Source: JAWVFM01 sp963823245 (lineage in GTDB: Bacteria; Actinomycetota; Thermoleophilia; Solirubrobacterales; 70-9). Taken from it: a stretch of DNA of 64,000 nucleotides. Position numbers and translations under genes: made by a program. The notes below the pieces were generated by a model. The model was not told the origin of the DNA and ran no database searches. It worked only from the letters and a program-made list of their open reading frames with translations. Positions within the stretch are counted from its first letter, which is position 1; every line of letters begins with the position of its first letter. Location: the NCBI GenBank assembly GCA_963823245.1, contig CAWGKQ010000006.1, positions 124,001 to 188,000 of the forward strand. The letters run 5' to 3'. Of this stretch, positions 45,241 through 56,755 are shown piece after piece.

Positions 45241-48200
45241 GCGCGAAGACATCCACACGATCCTCCTGATCGGGTCCGGCCCGATCGTCATCGGGCAGGC
45301 GGCGGAATTCGACTACTCCGGCGTGCAGGCCTGCAAGGTCCTGCGGGAGGAGGGATACGAGGTCGTGCTCGTCAACTCGAACCCGGCGACGATCATGACC
45401 GACCCGGAGTTCGCCGACCGCACCTACGTCGAGCCGCTGACGCCCGGCTCGGTCGCGGCGATCGTCGCCCGTGAGCGCCCCGATGCGCTGCTGCCGACGC
45501 TCGGCGGGCAGACGGCACTGAACCTCGCGAAGGCCCTCCATGACGACGGCACGCTGGAGCGCTTCGGCGTCGAGCTCATCGGCGCCGACTACGAGGCGAT
45601 CCACCGAGCCGAGGACCGCGAGGCCTTCCGCGAGACGATGGAGGGCGCCGGCCTTCGCGTCCCTTGGTCCACGATCGTGACCTCGATCGCAGAGGTCGAG
45701 GCCGGTCTCGTGGAGGGCAGCATCGGCCTGCCGGCCATCGTGCGCCCGGCCTTCACCCTCGGCGGCCAGGGAGGAGGCGTCGGCTACACCGACACGGAGC
45801 TCCTCGGAGTCGTCTCAGAGGGGCTCGCGGCGAGCCCGATCAACCAGGTGCTGGTCGAGGAGTCGGTGCTCGGTTGGGGGGAGTTCGAGCTCGAGGTGAT
45901 GCGCGATCGCAACGACAACGTCGTCGTGATCTGCTCGATCGAGAACGTCGACCCGATGGGCGTGCACACCGGCGACTCGGTGACCGTCGCGCCGGCGCAG
46001 ACGCTCACCGACCGCCTCTATCAGGAGCTCCGCGACCAGGCTATCCGCGTGATCCGCGCTGTGGGCGTCGAGACCGGGGGCTCGAATATCCAGTTCGCGG
46101 TCAACCCCGAGAGCGGCGAGATCGTCGTCATCGAGATGAACCCGCGCGTCTCGCGCTCCTCGGCGCTCGCCTCGAAGGCAACCGGCTTCCCAATCGCCAA
46201 GATCGCCGCTCGCCTGGCGGTCGGCTACGCGCTCGAGGAGATCCCGAACGACATCACCCGGGCTACCCCGGCCGCCTTCGAGCCCACGATCGACTACGTG
46301 GTCACCAAGGTGCCTCGGTTCGCGTTCGAGAAGTTCCCGGGCGCGGAGGGATCGCTCACGACGCACATGAAGTCCGTCGGCGAGGTGATGGCGATCGGCC
46401 GTACCTTCCGCGAGTCCTTCGCGAAGGCAATGCGCTCGCGCGAGCTCGACTCTCCGGCCGTCTCGCCGGCCGACGACGAGGAGCTTCTGCACAGCCTCGA
46501 GACGCCGTCGCCCGACCGCTTCGACCTCGTCGCGGAGGCGTTCAAGCGCGGGGCGTCGGTCGAGGAGATCAACGGGCGCACGTCGATCGATCCATGGTTC
46601 CTGCGCGAGCTGCGCGCCCTCGCCACCGACGGCGACGGCACCGCCGGCCTGGCGCGCGGCTACAAGTCCGTCGACACCTGTGCAGCGGAGTTCGAGGCCC
46701 GAACGCCGTACTACTACTCGGCCCACGAGCGGGCGGCCGCCTCGGAGGTCCGCCGTGGAGATCGCCCCTCGGTGGTCATCCTCGGCGCCGGGCCGAACCG
46801 CATCGGCCAGGGGATCGAATTCGACTACTGCTGCGTCCACGCCGCGATGACGGTTCGCGAGTCGGGCCGCGACGCGGTGATGGTGAACTGCAACCCGGAG
46901 ACGGTCTCCACCGACTACGACACCTCCGACCGCCTCTACTTCGAGCCGCTCACCGCCGAGGACGTGCTCGCCGTCGTCGACGTCGAGCGCCCTGAGGGGG
47001 TGATCGTCCAGTTCGGCGGACAGACGCCGCTCAGGCTCGCCGCCGCCCTCACGGAGGCCGGGGTGCCGCTTCTCGGCACGCCCGTCGACGCTATCGACCT
47101 CGCCGAGGACCGCGGCCGCTTCGGGGCGCTCCTGCGCCGCCTCGACATTGCCCATCCGCCATACGGCACCGCGCTGTCGGCCGACGAGGCCGTCGCGATC
47201 GCCGAGGACGTGGGCTTCCCGCTGCTCGTCCGGCCCTCGTACGTCCTCGGCGGCCGGGCGATGGAGATCTGCTATTCGCCCGAGGGGCTCGCCGCGTACC
47301 TCGAAGCAAACGTGAAGGCCGACCAGGAGCACCCGCTGCTGCTGGACCGGTTCCTGGAGGACGCGATCGAGGTCGACGTCGACGCCCTGGCCGACGGCGA
47401 GGACGTGAAGGTCGCGGGGATCATGCAGCACGTCGAGGAGGCCGGAGTCCACTCAGGCGACTCCGCCTGCGTGCTCCCACCGATGAGCCTGGGCGAGGAG
47501 ATGCTCGAGGAGATCCGCGAGGTGACCCGGCGCATCGCTCTGGAGCTGGGGGTAATCGGCCTCATCAACGTGCAGTACGCGGTCGCCGGAGGAAAGCTCT
47601 ACGTCATCGAGGCCAACCCCCGGGCCTCGCGCACGGTCCCCTTCGTCTCGAAGGCGATCGGCGCGCCGCTCGCGAAGATCGCGTGCCGGCTGATGCTGGG
47701 CGAGTCGCTCGACGACCAACGGATCCCCGATGCGCCGGCGGGCCACGTCAGCGTCAAGGAGGCGGTGCTCCCGTTCGCCCGCTTCGCCGGCGCGGACGCC
47801 GTTCTCGGCCCGGAGATGAAGTCGACGGGCGAGGTGATGGGGATCGCGGCCGACTTTCCCACCGCGTTCGGCAAGGCACAGTCGGCCGCGGGCGTCTCCC
47901 TGCCGGGGAGCGGGACGGTCTTCATCACCGTCACCGACACCGACAAGCCGGCCGCGACCCAGCTCGCTGCCCGCTTCCACGACATGGGCCTCCAGATCAT
48001 CGCCACCCATGGCACCGCCCAGGCGATATCTCGCATGGGCGTGCCCGTGAAGGCGATCAACAAGATCGCCGAGGGCTCGCCCCACGTCGTCGACTACATC
48101 CGGGGCGGCGAGGTCGACATGGTCATCAACACGCCGACCGGCAGCGGCGCCCGCGCGGACGGCTACGAGATTCGCACCGCGGCCGTCCGTCACGGGATCC

Positions 48201-48337
48201 CCTGCATCACGACGATGACCGGGGCTTCGGCCGCGGTGCGCGCGATCTCGGCCCAGCGGGGCAACGGACACGAGCCCCTGTGCCTGCAGGAGCTCCACCG
48301 GGAAGTACCCGCCCCGTCCTCCACGGCGGTCCGGTGA
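45233..48337 (+). CDS. carB: Carbamoyl phosphate synthase large subunit
   Basis: 1034 aa. Two ATP-grasp synthetase halves: SGPIVIGQAAEFDYSG with TLGGQTALNLA, and GAGPNRIGQGIEFDYCC with FGGQTPLRLAAAL. An MGS-like allosteric domain is C-terminal (FITVTDTDKPAATQLAARF, INTPTG). It makes carbamoyl phosphate from bicarbonate, ammonia and two ATP. The GTG at 45233 lies inside the end of the NTF2-like gene. The stop overlaps pyrK. Confidence 0.95.
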   Translation: MPRREDIHTILLIGSGPIVIGQAAEFDYSGVQACKVLREEGYEVVLVNSNPATIMTDPEFADRTYVEPLTPGSVAAIVARERPDALLPTLGGQTALNLAKALHDDGTLERFGVELIGADYEAIHRAEDREAFRETMEGAGLRVPWSTIVTSIAEVEAGLVEGSIGLPAIVRPAFTLGGQGGGVGYTDTELLGVVSEGLAASPINQVLVEESVLGWGEFELEVMRDRNDNVVVICSIENVDPMGVHTGDSVTVAPAQTLTDRLYQELRDQAIRVIRAVGVETGGSNIQFAVNPESGEIVVIEMNPRVSRSSALASKATGFPIAKIAARLAVGYALEEIPNDITRATPAAFEPTIDYVVTKVPRFAFEKFPGAEGSLTTHMKSVGEVMAIGRTFRESFAKAMRSRELDSPAVSPADDEELLHSLETPSPDRFDLVAEAFKRGASVEEINGRTSIDPWFLRELRALATDGDGTAGLARGYKSVDTCAAEFEARTPYYYSAHERAAASEVRRGDRPSVVILGAGPNRIGQGIEFDYCCVHAAMTVRESGRDAVMVNCNPETVSTDYDTSDRLYFEPLTAEDVLAVVDVERPEGVIVQFGGQTPLRLAAALTEAGVPLLGTPVDAIDLAEDRGRFGALLRRLDIAHPPYGTALSADEAVAIAEDVGFPLLVRPSYVLGGRAMEICYSPEGLAAYLEANVKADQEHPLLLDRFLEDAIEVDVDALADGEDVKVAGIMQHVEEAGVHSGDSACVLPPMSLGEEMLEEIREVTRRIALELGVIGLINVQYAVAGGKLYVIEANPRASRTVPFVSKAIGAPLAKIACRLMLGESLDDQRIPDAPAGHVSVKEAVLPFARFAGADAVLGPEMKSTGEVMGIAADFPTAFGKAQSAAGVSLPGSGTVFITVTDTDKPAATQLAARFHDMGLQIIATHGTAQAISRMGVPVKAINKIAEGSPHVVDYIRGGEVDMVINTPTGSGARADGYEIRTAAVRHGIPCITTMTGASAAVRAISAQRGNGHEPLCLQELHREVPAPSSTAVR

Positions 48338-49182
48338 TCCAGCGGGTCCCGGCGCCACCAGGAAGGCGGCTCTGCGCGGTCGCCGGCCGCCACGACACCG
48401 GCGGGTACGTCGTTTTCTCCGCTCTCGACTCCGAGGGCCCAGAGCCGTCCCCGGGCCAGTTCTACATGCTGGCCGCCGAGCGAGGGTGGGGTGGGGGCGG
48501 AGGCCGCCCCTATCTCTCGCGCGCCTTCTCGGTCGCGGCGGCGGAGCAGGGTGACGGAGGGGTCCGCCTTGATTTCCTCGCGGAGGCGGTGGGTCCCGGG
48601 ACGGACAGGCTGACCCGGCTCGAGCCCGGGGAGGGCCTGTGGTTGGTGGGCCCGCTCGGCCAGCCGTTCTCCGCCCCGGATGAGCTCTCCCCCGGTGCTC
48701 CCGGGGCGATCCTCGTAGGGGGCGGGATCGGGATCGCGCCGCTCGCCATCCTTCGCCGCCGCCTTGCTCGCGCCGGCGTCCCGACGCGAACCCTCCTCGG
48801 CTTTCGCGACGAGCCGCATGCCGGGGGGTTGGAGCTCTTCGACTGCTCCGAGATCCGCCTCGCGAGCGAAGACGGGCACGCCGGGCACAGGGGCTACGTG
48901 ACCGACCTGCTCGCCGTCCTGCTCGAGGGAGACGACGCTCAGGGCGCCGTCGTCTACGCCTGCGGGCCGCCCGCGATGCTCGAGGCGGTGCGCGAGATGT
49001 GCCTCGCGCGTCACGTTGCCGCGGAGCTGGCGATGGAGGCCCCGATGGCGTGCGGGTTCGGCGCGTGCTTCGGCTGCGCGGTTCCCCTCGCGGCCGGCGG
49101 GTTCATGCGCCTCTGCGTCGACGGCCCGGTGGTGCGGGCCGATGACGTTGCGACGGCCCTCGTCGCGGGGTCCGGGCATTGA
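48334..49182 (+). CDS. pyrK: Dihydroorotate dehydrogenase electron transfer subunit
   Basis: 282 aa. FAD domain (RPYLSRAFSVAA), NAD domain (ILVGGGIGIAPLAILRRRL, YACGPPAMLEAV), and a C-terminal [2Fe-2S] site with four Cys in MACGFGACFGCAVPL...MRLC. It couples PyrD to NAD+, indicating the class 1B dihydroorotate dehydrogenase. GTGA overlaps at both ends. Confidence 0.93.
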   Translation: MIQRVPAPPGRRLCAVAGRHDTGGYVVFSALDSEGPEPSPGQFYMLAAERGWGGGGGRPYLSRAFSVAAAEQGDGGVRLDFLAEAVGPGTDRLTRLEPGEGLWLVGPLGQPFSAPDELSPGAPGAILVGGGIGIAPLAILRRRLARAGVPTRTLLGFRDEPHAGGLELFDCSEIRLASEDGHAGHRGYVTDLLAVLLEGDDAQGAVVYACGPPAMLEAVREMCLARHVAAELAMEAPMACGFGACFGCAVPLAAGGFMRLCVDGPVVRADDVATALVAGSGH

Positions 49183-50115
49183 CCGGGCTCGAGATCGCGG
49201 GCCTGCGCCTCGAGCACCCGATCATCAACGGGAGCGGGACCTTCGACGCGATCGCGGCGCGCCGGGCCTTTGGCGACGGGCTCTACGAGCGCTTCCCCTT
49301 CTCGGCATTCGTCTCGAAGACCATCACCCCCGAGCCGCGCGCCGGCAACCCGCCGCCGCGCCTCTACGAGACTCCCACCGGCCTCGTCAACTCGATCGGG
49401 CTGCCGAACAAGGGGCTCGACGGCTTTCTCGCGCACGATTTGCCACGGCTCGCGGAATTGCCGGCCCCGCTCGTCGTATCGGTGATGGCGACCACGCACG
49501 ATGGCTTCGCGCGGCTCGTCACGGGGGTCGGCGAGCGGCCCGAGGTCGCCGCAATCGAACTCAACGTGTCGTGTCCGAACGTCGAGTCGGGGCTGATCGT
49601 CGGCGAGCGCCCGGATGAGACCTTCGCCCTGCTCGAGGCGGTTCGGCCACTCACCGACGCGCCGCTGATCGTGAAGCTCACGCCCAACGTGGCGGCGCCG
49701 GCGGAGATCGCCCGCGCGGCGGAGGCCGCGCGGGCATCGGCGGTCTCGCTGGTCAACACGCTGAAGGCGCATGCGGTGGAACCGCATACGCGGCCGGCCG
49801 TGGCTCGGAGGCGGAAGCGGCGGTCTATCGGGAGCAGCGATCCGGGCGATCGCGCTCGAGCAGGTGCGGCAGGTCGCCGCCGCGGTTGCGATACCGGTGA
49901 TCGGGATGGGCGGCGTCGAGGAGGGGCGACACGCGCTCGATCTCCTCGACGTTGGCGCGACCGCGGTCGCCGTCGGCACCGCGAGCTTCCTGGATCCGCT
50001 CGCTGGCGAACGGATCCGGCGCGAGCTCGAGGCGGAGCTCGAGCGCCGCCGGGAGCGACCTCCGAACCCAGGCGACCGACCGAGATCGGACCCGGTCGTC
50101 TCGACCTCAACTTAA
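49179..50115 (+). pseudogene. pyrD: Dihydroorotate dehydrogenase, class 1B (one frameshift)
   Basis: FMN barrel oxidising dihydroorotate to orotate. NSIGLPNKGLDGF, ELNVSCPNVESG with the class 1 catalytic Cys, and IVKLTPNV. One extra C near 49793 breaks the frame; without it, KAHAVEPHTRRPWLGGGSGGLSG continues into VIGMGGVEEGRHALDLLDVGATAVAVGTA, the phosphate-binding end. The repaired enzyme is about 310 aa. The gene is essential for de novo synthesis and all its partners are intact, so a sequence error is the likely cause. Confidence 0.9.
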
Positions 50116-50153
50116 GGTCGAAGCGAATTTCCCCGAAATTTGCGCCAACCCCC

Positions 50154-50181
50154 TTGCGCCCAGCAGGCGCGCGCATATAAT
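50154..50181 (+). promoter_or_regulatory. Promoter of the mIHF gene
   Basis: TTGCGC (50154-50159), 16 nt, and a consensus TATAAT (50176-50181), 12 nt before the ATG at 50194. This is the best -10 in the window and suggests strong expression. An inverted repeat AATTTC-CCC-GAAATT lies at 50126-50140 just upstream. Confidence 0.75.
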
Positions 50182-50193
50182 CGCCGCCGCCGG

Positions 50194-50529
50194 ATGGTCC
50201 CCGCCGTCGACACCGCTCCGTCCGCCGTCCCAGAGAGGACCACCGAACAGCGGATGAGGGCGCTCCGGCGAGCGAACGAGATTCGATCGGCCCGCGCGCA
50301 GCTCAAGCGGGACCTCAAGGCCGGCAAGGTCAAGATCGAGCAATTGCTCCGCGACCCGCCCGAGTACGTGCTGTCGGCGAAGGCGTTCGACATGATCGTC
50401 GCGGTCCCGAAGTACGGCCGCGTGAAGGCGAACAAGATCCTGACCCAGTGCCGTATCTCCCCGTCGAAGACGATCGGGGGCCTCTCCGAGCGCCAGCGCG
50501 GCGAGCTGGTCGCGTTCCTCCGCCGCTAG
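50194..50529 (+). CDS. mihF: Integration host factor, actinobacterial type (mIHF)
   Basis: About 111 aa. Family sequence TEQRMRALRRANEIRSARAQLKRDLKAGK and VPKYGRVKANKILTQCRISPSKTIGGLSERQRGEL, with the helix-two-turn-helix DNA-binding segment. Nucleoid-associated DNA-bending protein, unrelated to the HU-like IHF of proteobacteria. It precedes gmk as in most actinobacteria. The ATG at 50194 follows the TATAAT box; the residues before it in frame are Arg-rich and not coding. Confidence 0.93.
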   Translation: MVPAVDTAPSAVPERTTEQRMRALRRANEIRSARAQLKRDLKAGKVKIEQLLRDPPEYVLSAKAFDMIVAVPKYGRVKANKILTQCRISPSKTIGGLSERQRGELVAFLRR

Positions 50530-50593
50530 CCCCGCGCGGGGGAGAGATCGAGCCGCCGTCCGCTTTAGGCGGTAGGAGTAGTGGAGTAGTCGG

Positions 50594-51167
50594 ATGGCGA
50601 AGGTCTTCGTGATCACCGGGCCCTCGGGCGTCGGCAAGGGGACGCTGATCAAGCGGCTCCTGTCGTCGGTCGACGGCCTCGAGCTCTCCGTCTCGGCGAC
50701 GACTCGGCAACCGCGCGACGGCGAGGCCGAGGGCGTCGACTACCACTTCCTCTCGACGGAGGAGTTCGAGGAGCGGGTCCGGGCGCGGCGACTTCCTCGA
50801 GCACGCCGCCTACAGCGGCAACCGCTACGGAACGCTCCGACGCGAGGTCGAAAGGCGGCTGGCCGAGGGGCGTTCGGTCGTGCTCGAGATCGAGGTCCAG
50901 GGCGCCCGGCAGGTCCGCGTCGCGATGCCGGAGTCGGTGCAGGTCTTCATCGCCCCGCCCGACGCCGACTCCCTGCGCACGCGGCTCGAGCGACGCGGCA
51001 CGGACTCGCCGAAGGAGATCGCCGAGCGCCTCGAGGTGGCGAAGAGCGAGCTCGCGGCGCGCGGTGAGTTCCCGCACGTCGTGGTGAACGATGACATCGA
51101 CCGTGCGGCGACGGGGCTGGAGTGGATAGTCCGCGACGAGCTGTCCCCATCATCACCTTCCACATGA
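50594..51167 (+). pseudogene. gmk: Guanylate kinase (one frameshift)
   Basis: GMP plus ATP to GDP. P-loop GPSGVGKGT (residues 9-17), ATTRQPRDGEAEGVDYHFLS, and after the break DFLEHAAYSGNRYGT and LEIEVQGARQV. One extra C near 50788 shifts the frame; removing it gives EERVRAGDFLEHAAYSG and a normal protein of about 190 aa ending at 51167. The gene is essential, so an error in the sequence is likely. The stop overlaps the rpoZ start (ATGA). Confidence 0.9.
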
Positions 51168-51394
51168 TCAAGCCACGTGTGGACAAGCTCCTCGAGCGGA
51201 CCGACTCGCACTACGCTGCCGTTCTCGTCGCGGCGAAGCGGGCGCGCCAGCTCAACAGCTATTACCGCGCTCTCGGCGAGGGCAGCTACGAGGAGTACAC
51301 GCCCCCGATGGTCGAGACCCAGTCGGGCAACTACCTGACGATCGCGCTCGAAGAACTCGCCACGGGCAAGCTCAACTACCACTACCGCGCCTAG
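51164..51394 (+). CDS. rpoZ: RNA polymerase omega subunit
   Basis: 76 aa. MIKPRVDKLLERTDSHYAAVLVAAKRARQLN contains the conserved omega segment that holds the beta' subunit; the C-terminal half (YTPPMVETQSGNYLTIALEELATGKL) is actinobacterial in form. The ATG overlaps the gmk stop. Confidence 0.93.
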   Translation: MIKPRVDKLLERTDSHYAAVLVAAKRARQLNSYYRALGEGSYEEYTPPMVETQSGNYLTIALEELATGKLNYHYRA

Positions 51395-51418
51395 GGCGGC
51401 GGCAGCCAGGGGGCGGCA

Positions 51419-52660
51419 GTGGCGCGGATCCTGCTCGGCCTCAGCGGCGGCATCGCCGCGTACAGGGCGATCGAGCTCGCCCGCCTCGCCACGCGCGCCG
51501 GTCACGCCGTGAGGGTGGTGATGACCCCGGCGGCCGAGCGATTCGTTGGCCGCGCGTCATTCGAGGGGATCGTCGGCGCGCCCGTCCTCGTCGACGAGTT
51601 CTCCCGCGACCCGATGCGCGGTGCCTTTCCGGGCGAGCCCGCGCCCGATCACGATCCGATCGGCCACCTCGAGCTTGCCGCCAACGCCGACGTGTTCCTG
51701 GTCGCTCCCGCCTCGGCGAACACGGTCGCGAAGCTGGCTGCCGGGATCTGCGACTCGCTCCTCGCGACGACCTTCCTCGCCTGCCAGGCGCCTCGCGCCG
51801 TAGCGCCCGCGATGAACGACCGCATGTACCGCGACCCCGCGACCCAGGCGAACCTCGAGACGCTCCGGTCGCGCGGGATCACGGTCATCGCTCCCGACGA
51901 CGGCCCGCTCGCGTCGAGGGGCGAGCATGGCGTCGGCCGCCTTCCCGCCCCCGAGAGGCTTCTCGCGACCGTCGAGTCGATGCTGCCCCGAGCGCGCGGG
52001 CCGTGGGACGGCCTACGGGTCCTCGTCACGGCGGGCGGGACGCGGGAGACGATCGACCCGGTGCGCTTCATCGGCAACCGCTCGAGCGGGCGGATGGGCC
52101 TCGCCCTCGCCGACCGCGCCGCGGCGCGAGGCGCCTCGGTAACGCTCGTCGCCGCGAATGTCGGCCTTCCCGCTCCGGCGGGCGTGCGGAGGATCGACGT
52201 CGAGAGCACGGCGGAGATGGCGGCCGCGGTGGGCGCCGAGCTTCCGAGCGCGGACGTCCTGCTGATGGCGGCTGCGGTTGCCGACTTCCGCCCGGCGCAG
52301 GCAGCGTCCGGAAAGCTCGAGCGCAGCGAGGGCGACGGCGTCGACCTGCGCCTGGTGGGCACCGAGGACATCGTCGCGGCGGCGGCGAGCAATCGCGGCG
52401 ACGGACAGACCATCGTCGGCTTCGCCGCCGAGCATGGGGCGGAGGCGATCGAGCGAGCGGCCTCGAAGCTCGAGCGCAAGGGCCTGGACGCCATCGTCTT
52501 CAACGACGTGTCCCGGGCCGACATCGGCTTCGACTCCGGGCGGAACGAGGTCACGATCGTCGAGCGCGCCGAGCGCCACGAGATCCCTCTCGCCTCCAAG
52601 GAGGACGTCGCCGATGCGATCCTCGATCGCGTCGAGGCGATTCGCGCCCCTGCTTACACT
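51419..52660 (+). CDS. coaBC: Coenzyme A biosynthesis bifunctional protein CoaBC (3' end cut by the junction)
   Basis: Phosphopantothenoylcysteine synthetase/decarboxylase. The CoaC flavoprotein half has LGLSGGIAAYRAIELARLA, APASANTVAKLAAGICD and APAMNDRMYRDP. The CoaB half has VLVTAGGTRETIDPVRFIGNRSSGRMGLALAD and the end VADAILDRVEAIRA. The true stop is not seen: the open frame runs to 52,750 through DNA of the other genome. TACACT near 52,653 could be the -10 box of the next left-genome gene (metK in related genomes). Coding identity is firm; the last residues are not. Confidence 0.9.
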
Positions 52661-52670
52661 GCCGCTACAT
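52650..52670. other. Junction of two genomes (probable chimeric contig)
   Basis: Left of this point the frame encodes the CoaBC end; right of it another frame encodes the C-terminus of a TetR regulator with no beginning. Gene style, start-signal type and neighbours all change here. Exact base not determinable by eye. Confidence 0.75.
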
Positions 52671-52767
52671 CCTGGGGATCGCGCCGATCGCGACCATGTC
52701 CCACGACGACGTGGTCGCCTGGCTCGGCCCCACCCTTACGCGCTACCTGACCGCGCCGACGCCCTAG
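52663..52767 (+). pseudogene. TetR-family regulator, C-terminal remnant
   Basis: The frame reads RYILGIAPIATMSHDDVV followed by AWLGPTLTRYLTAPTP and a stop at 52765-52767. This matches the usual C-terminus of actinobacterial TetR/AcrR regulators. The HTH domain and everything before it are missing at the junction. Its stop interleaves with the stop of the convergent epimerase gene. Confidence 0.6.
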
Positions 52768-53549
52768 CTCAACCAGGCGAGCGCGGCGGGGAGGGCTTCC
52801 TCCAGCGGTGGGAGGTGCGGGTGCCACTTGAGCTCCCACTCGAGGGAGACCGGGTAGTCGGTGCCGTCGAGGGTCTGCAGCAGATCGTGGACCGGGAAGT
52901 CGCCGGCGCCGATGGCGACCGGGCGGTAGTCCTGACGGGAGTCACTGTCCTTGACCTGCACGAACTCGAGCCACGGCTGCAGCAGGTTGAACGCCTCGGC
53001 CGGTGTCTCGCCGTGTGACCACGTGTGGGAACTGTCCCAGATCACCTTGACGTTGTGGCCGGGGGCGTCGGCGTCGAGTAGCGCGCAGAGCGCGGCGACC
53101 TGCCGGCCGGCGGAGTGCGAGTCGTGAGTTTCCAACAGGATGTGGACATCCCTGGGGGCGGACGTGACCCGATCGAGGGCCCGGATCTCGCCGGCGCTGG
53201 GGGAGTCCGCCGTACCGGCGTCCGTCGCGTCCGTCGTACCGGGATCGTCGCCGGGGAAGACGCGGACGCCGCGGGCACCGAGGTCGGCGGCGAGTTCGAG
53301 GTGGGCCTCGAGAGGCTGGTCCTCGACCGCGCAGAGCTTGACGTAGCTGCTCACCGCGAGGATCTCCAGACCGGCGTCCTCGATCCGGGTCCGCAGCTCG
53401 CGCCGCTGCGCCGCGGTCAGCCCGGTGTGGGTGAACTCGTCCGGCGCGGCGCGCAGTTCCAGTCCGGAGATATTGTTGCCCTTGGCAAGCTCCAGAACAT
53501 GGTCGATGGGCGCTCCGGGACAGCCGAGCGTGGCGAAAGCTAGATGCAT
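52764..53549 (-). CDS. Sugar phosphate isomerase/epimerase family protein
   Basis: 261 aa xylose isomerase-like TIM barrel: LAFATLGCPGAPIDHVLELAKGNNISGLELR at the start, HILLETHDSHSAGRQV, VIWDSSHTW, and SLEWELKWHPHLPPLEEALP at the end, with Glu/Asp/His placed as metal ligands. Substrate unknown. First complete gene of the right-hand genome; no frameshift. Confidence 0.85.
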   Translation of the reverse strand: MHLAFATLGCPGAPIDHVLELAKGNNISGLELRAAPDEFTHTGLTAAQRRELRTRIEDAGLEILAVSSYVKLCAVEDQPLEAHLELAADLGARGVRVFPGDDPGTTDATDAGTADSPSAGEIRALDRVTSAPRDVHILLETHDSHSAGRQVAALCALLDADAPGHNVKVIWDSSHTWSHGETPAEAFNLLQPWLEFVQVKDSDSRQDYRPVAIGAGDFPVHDLLQTLDGTDYPVSLEWELKWHPHLPPLEEALPAALAWLS

Positions 53550-53561
53550 ACCGCTAGCTGA

Positions 53562-55712
<2,151 letters not shown>

Positions 55713-55919
55713 GTCTCGCGTCCCTCGCGTTGCTGGAACTCCGTCGTTCGTTGGGCGTCTCGGCCAATCCTGCCCCCGCATGACCGAGCCACATTGATAC
55801 CACGAAGTAGGTACGCGACGGGAGTCGGCCCCTGCACGGAGGGTGTCGACTTAACATGTTCTTTTCGTACGCCCATCACCACTTGTAACGACGCATTGGA
55901 CGGTGCGTGACGGTTTGGT

Positions 55920-56646
55920 TTACCGCGCAGGAGGTCGGAACCCGTTCTGCGGCTGGTCGATCGCCCACCACGGCACCCACGGACGCTTGGTCTGCAGCTC
56001 GTCGATCCGCCCGACCATAATCACCGCGAGCACTGCGGCCGCGGTGGTGAACACGGCCGAGATGCTGGACAGTACGACGTTCGTCCGCAGGTCACCGAGC
56101 TGCGCTTCAGCCGGCCAGCACGCCGCGCTGCACGATGTTGCCCGTGACGAGGCCGACCACCCACGCGAGCCACCAGACCCAGACCAGTTGGGTGCCCGGG
56201 ATCTCCTTCAGGCTCGCCGTGTGCGGATCGGTCCGCGGGTCGCTGGCTGCCATGATGCCGTCGACGACCTGCTTGGGGTACCAGAGGTTCACGATCGGGC
56301 AGATCCAACTGCCGAGCACCCAACCACGGGTCAACCGATGCTCGCCGCGGCAGAACATCTCCGCGTTCCACCGGACCCGCCAGAGCCAGACGATGAACAC
56401 CACCGCGGCCGCCAGCAGTGCGAGCGCGGCGACGATGCCGAGCGAGCCGGAGATGAGGTCGGCCTCGGCCAGTCGGCCCGGGTCGTCGGCGTAGTTCTTC
56501 AGCGTCTGGTACGAGTACCAGTCCGACCAGGCGGTCGCCCACGTGAGGACGGTGACGAGTCCGATCAGGATCGACGCGGCCAGGCCCATCGCACGCTCGG
56601 AACTGAACCAGCGGTCCAGCGGGGGTTGCGACGCCCGGCTCGGCAT
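55920..56646 (-). CDS. DUF4328 membrane protein, second copy (one frameshift)
   Basis: DUF4328 paralog without the long tail: FIVWLWRVRWNAEMFCRGEH, GWVLGSWICPIVNLWYPKQVVDGIM and five helices. As written the frame ends at 56107. One extra G there separates it from AEAQLGDLRTNVVLSSISAVF and the family end RIDELQTKRPWVPWWAIDQP. The repaired protein is about 242 aa and stops at the TAA at 55920-55922. The 200-nt gap to the first copy holds no gene I can support. Confidence 0.75.
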
Positions 56647-56755
56647 GGATCAGATGTAGCACAACACGGCGTGACCAGGCGAGGACATCACGTCGCGGTC
56701 GGCTGGTGGCGCATTTCCGCCGGAAACTGTCGGTGGGCAGCGACAGGATGGGGGT

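Noticed and set aside
47683..48333. Extension of pyrK far upstream in the same frame
   Set aside because: This stretch is carB in another frame; pyrK begins at the GTGA overlap at 48334.
50126..50140. Inverted repeat AATTTC-CCC-GAAATT before the mIHF promoter
   Set aside because: No known regulator consensus recognised; kept as a note in the promoter entry only.
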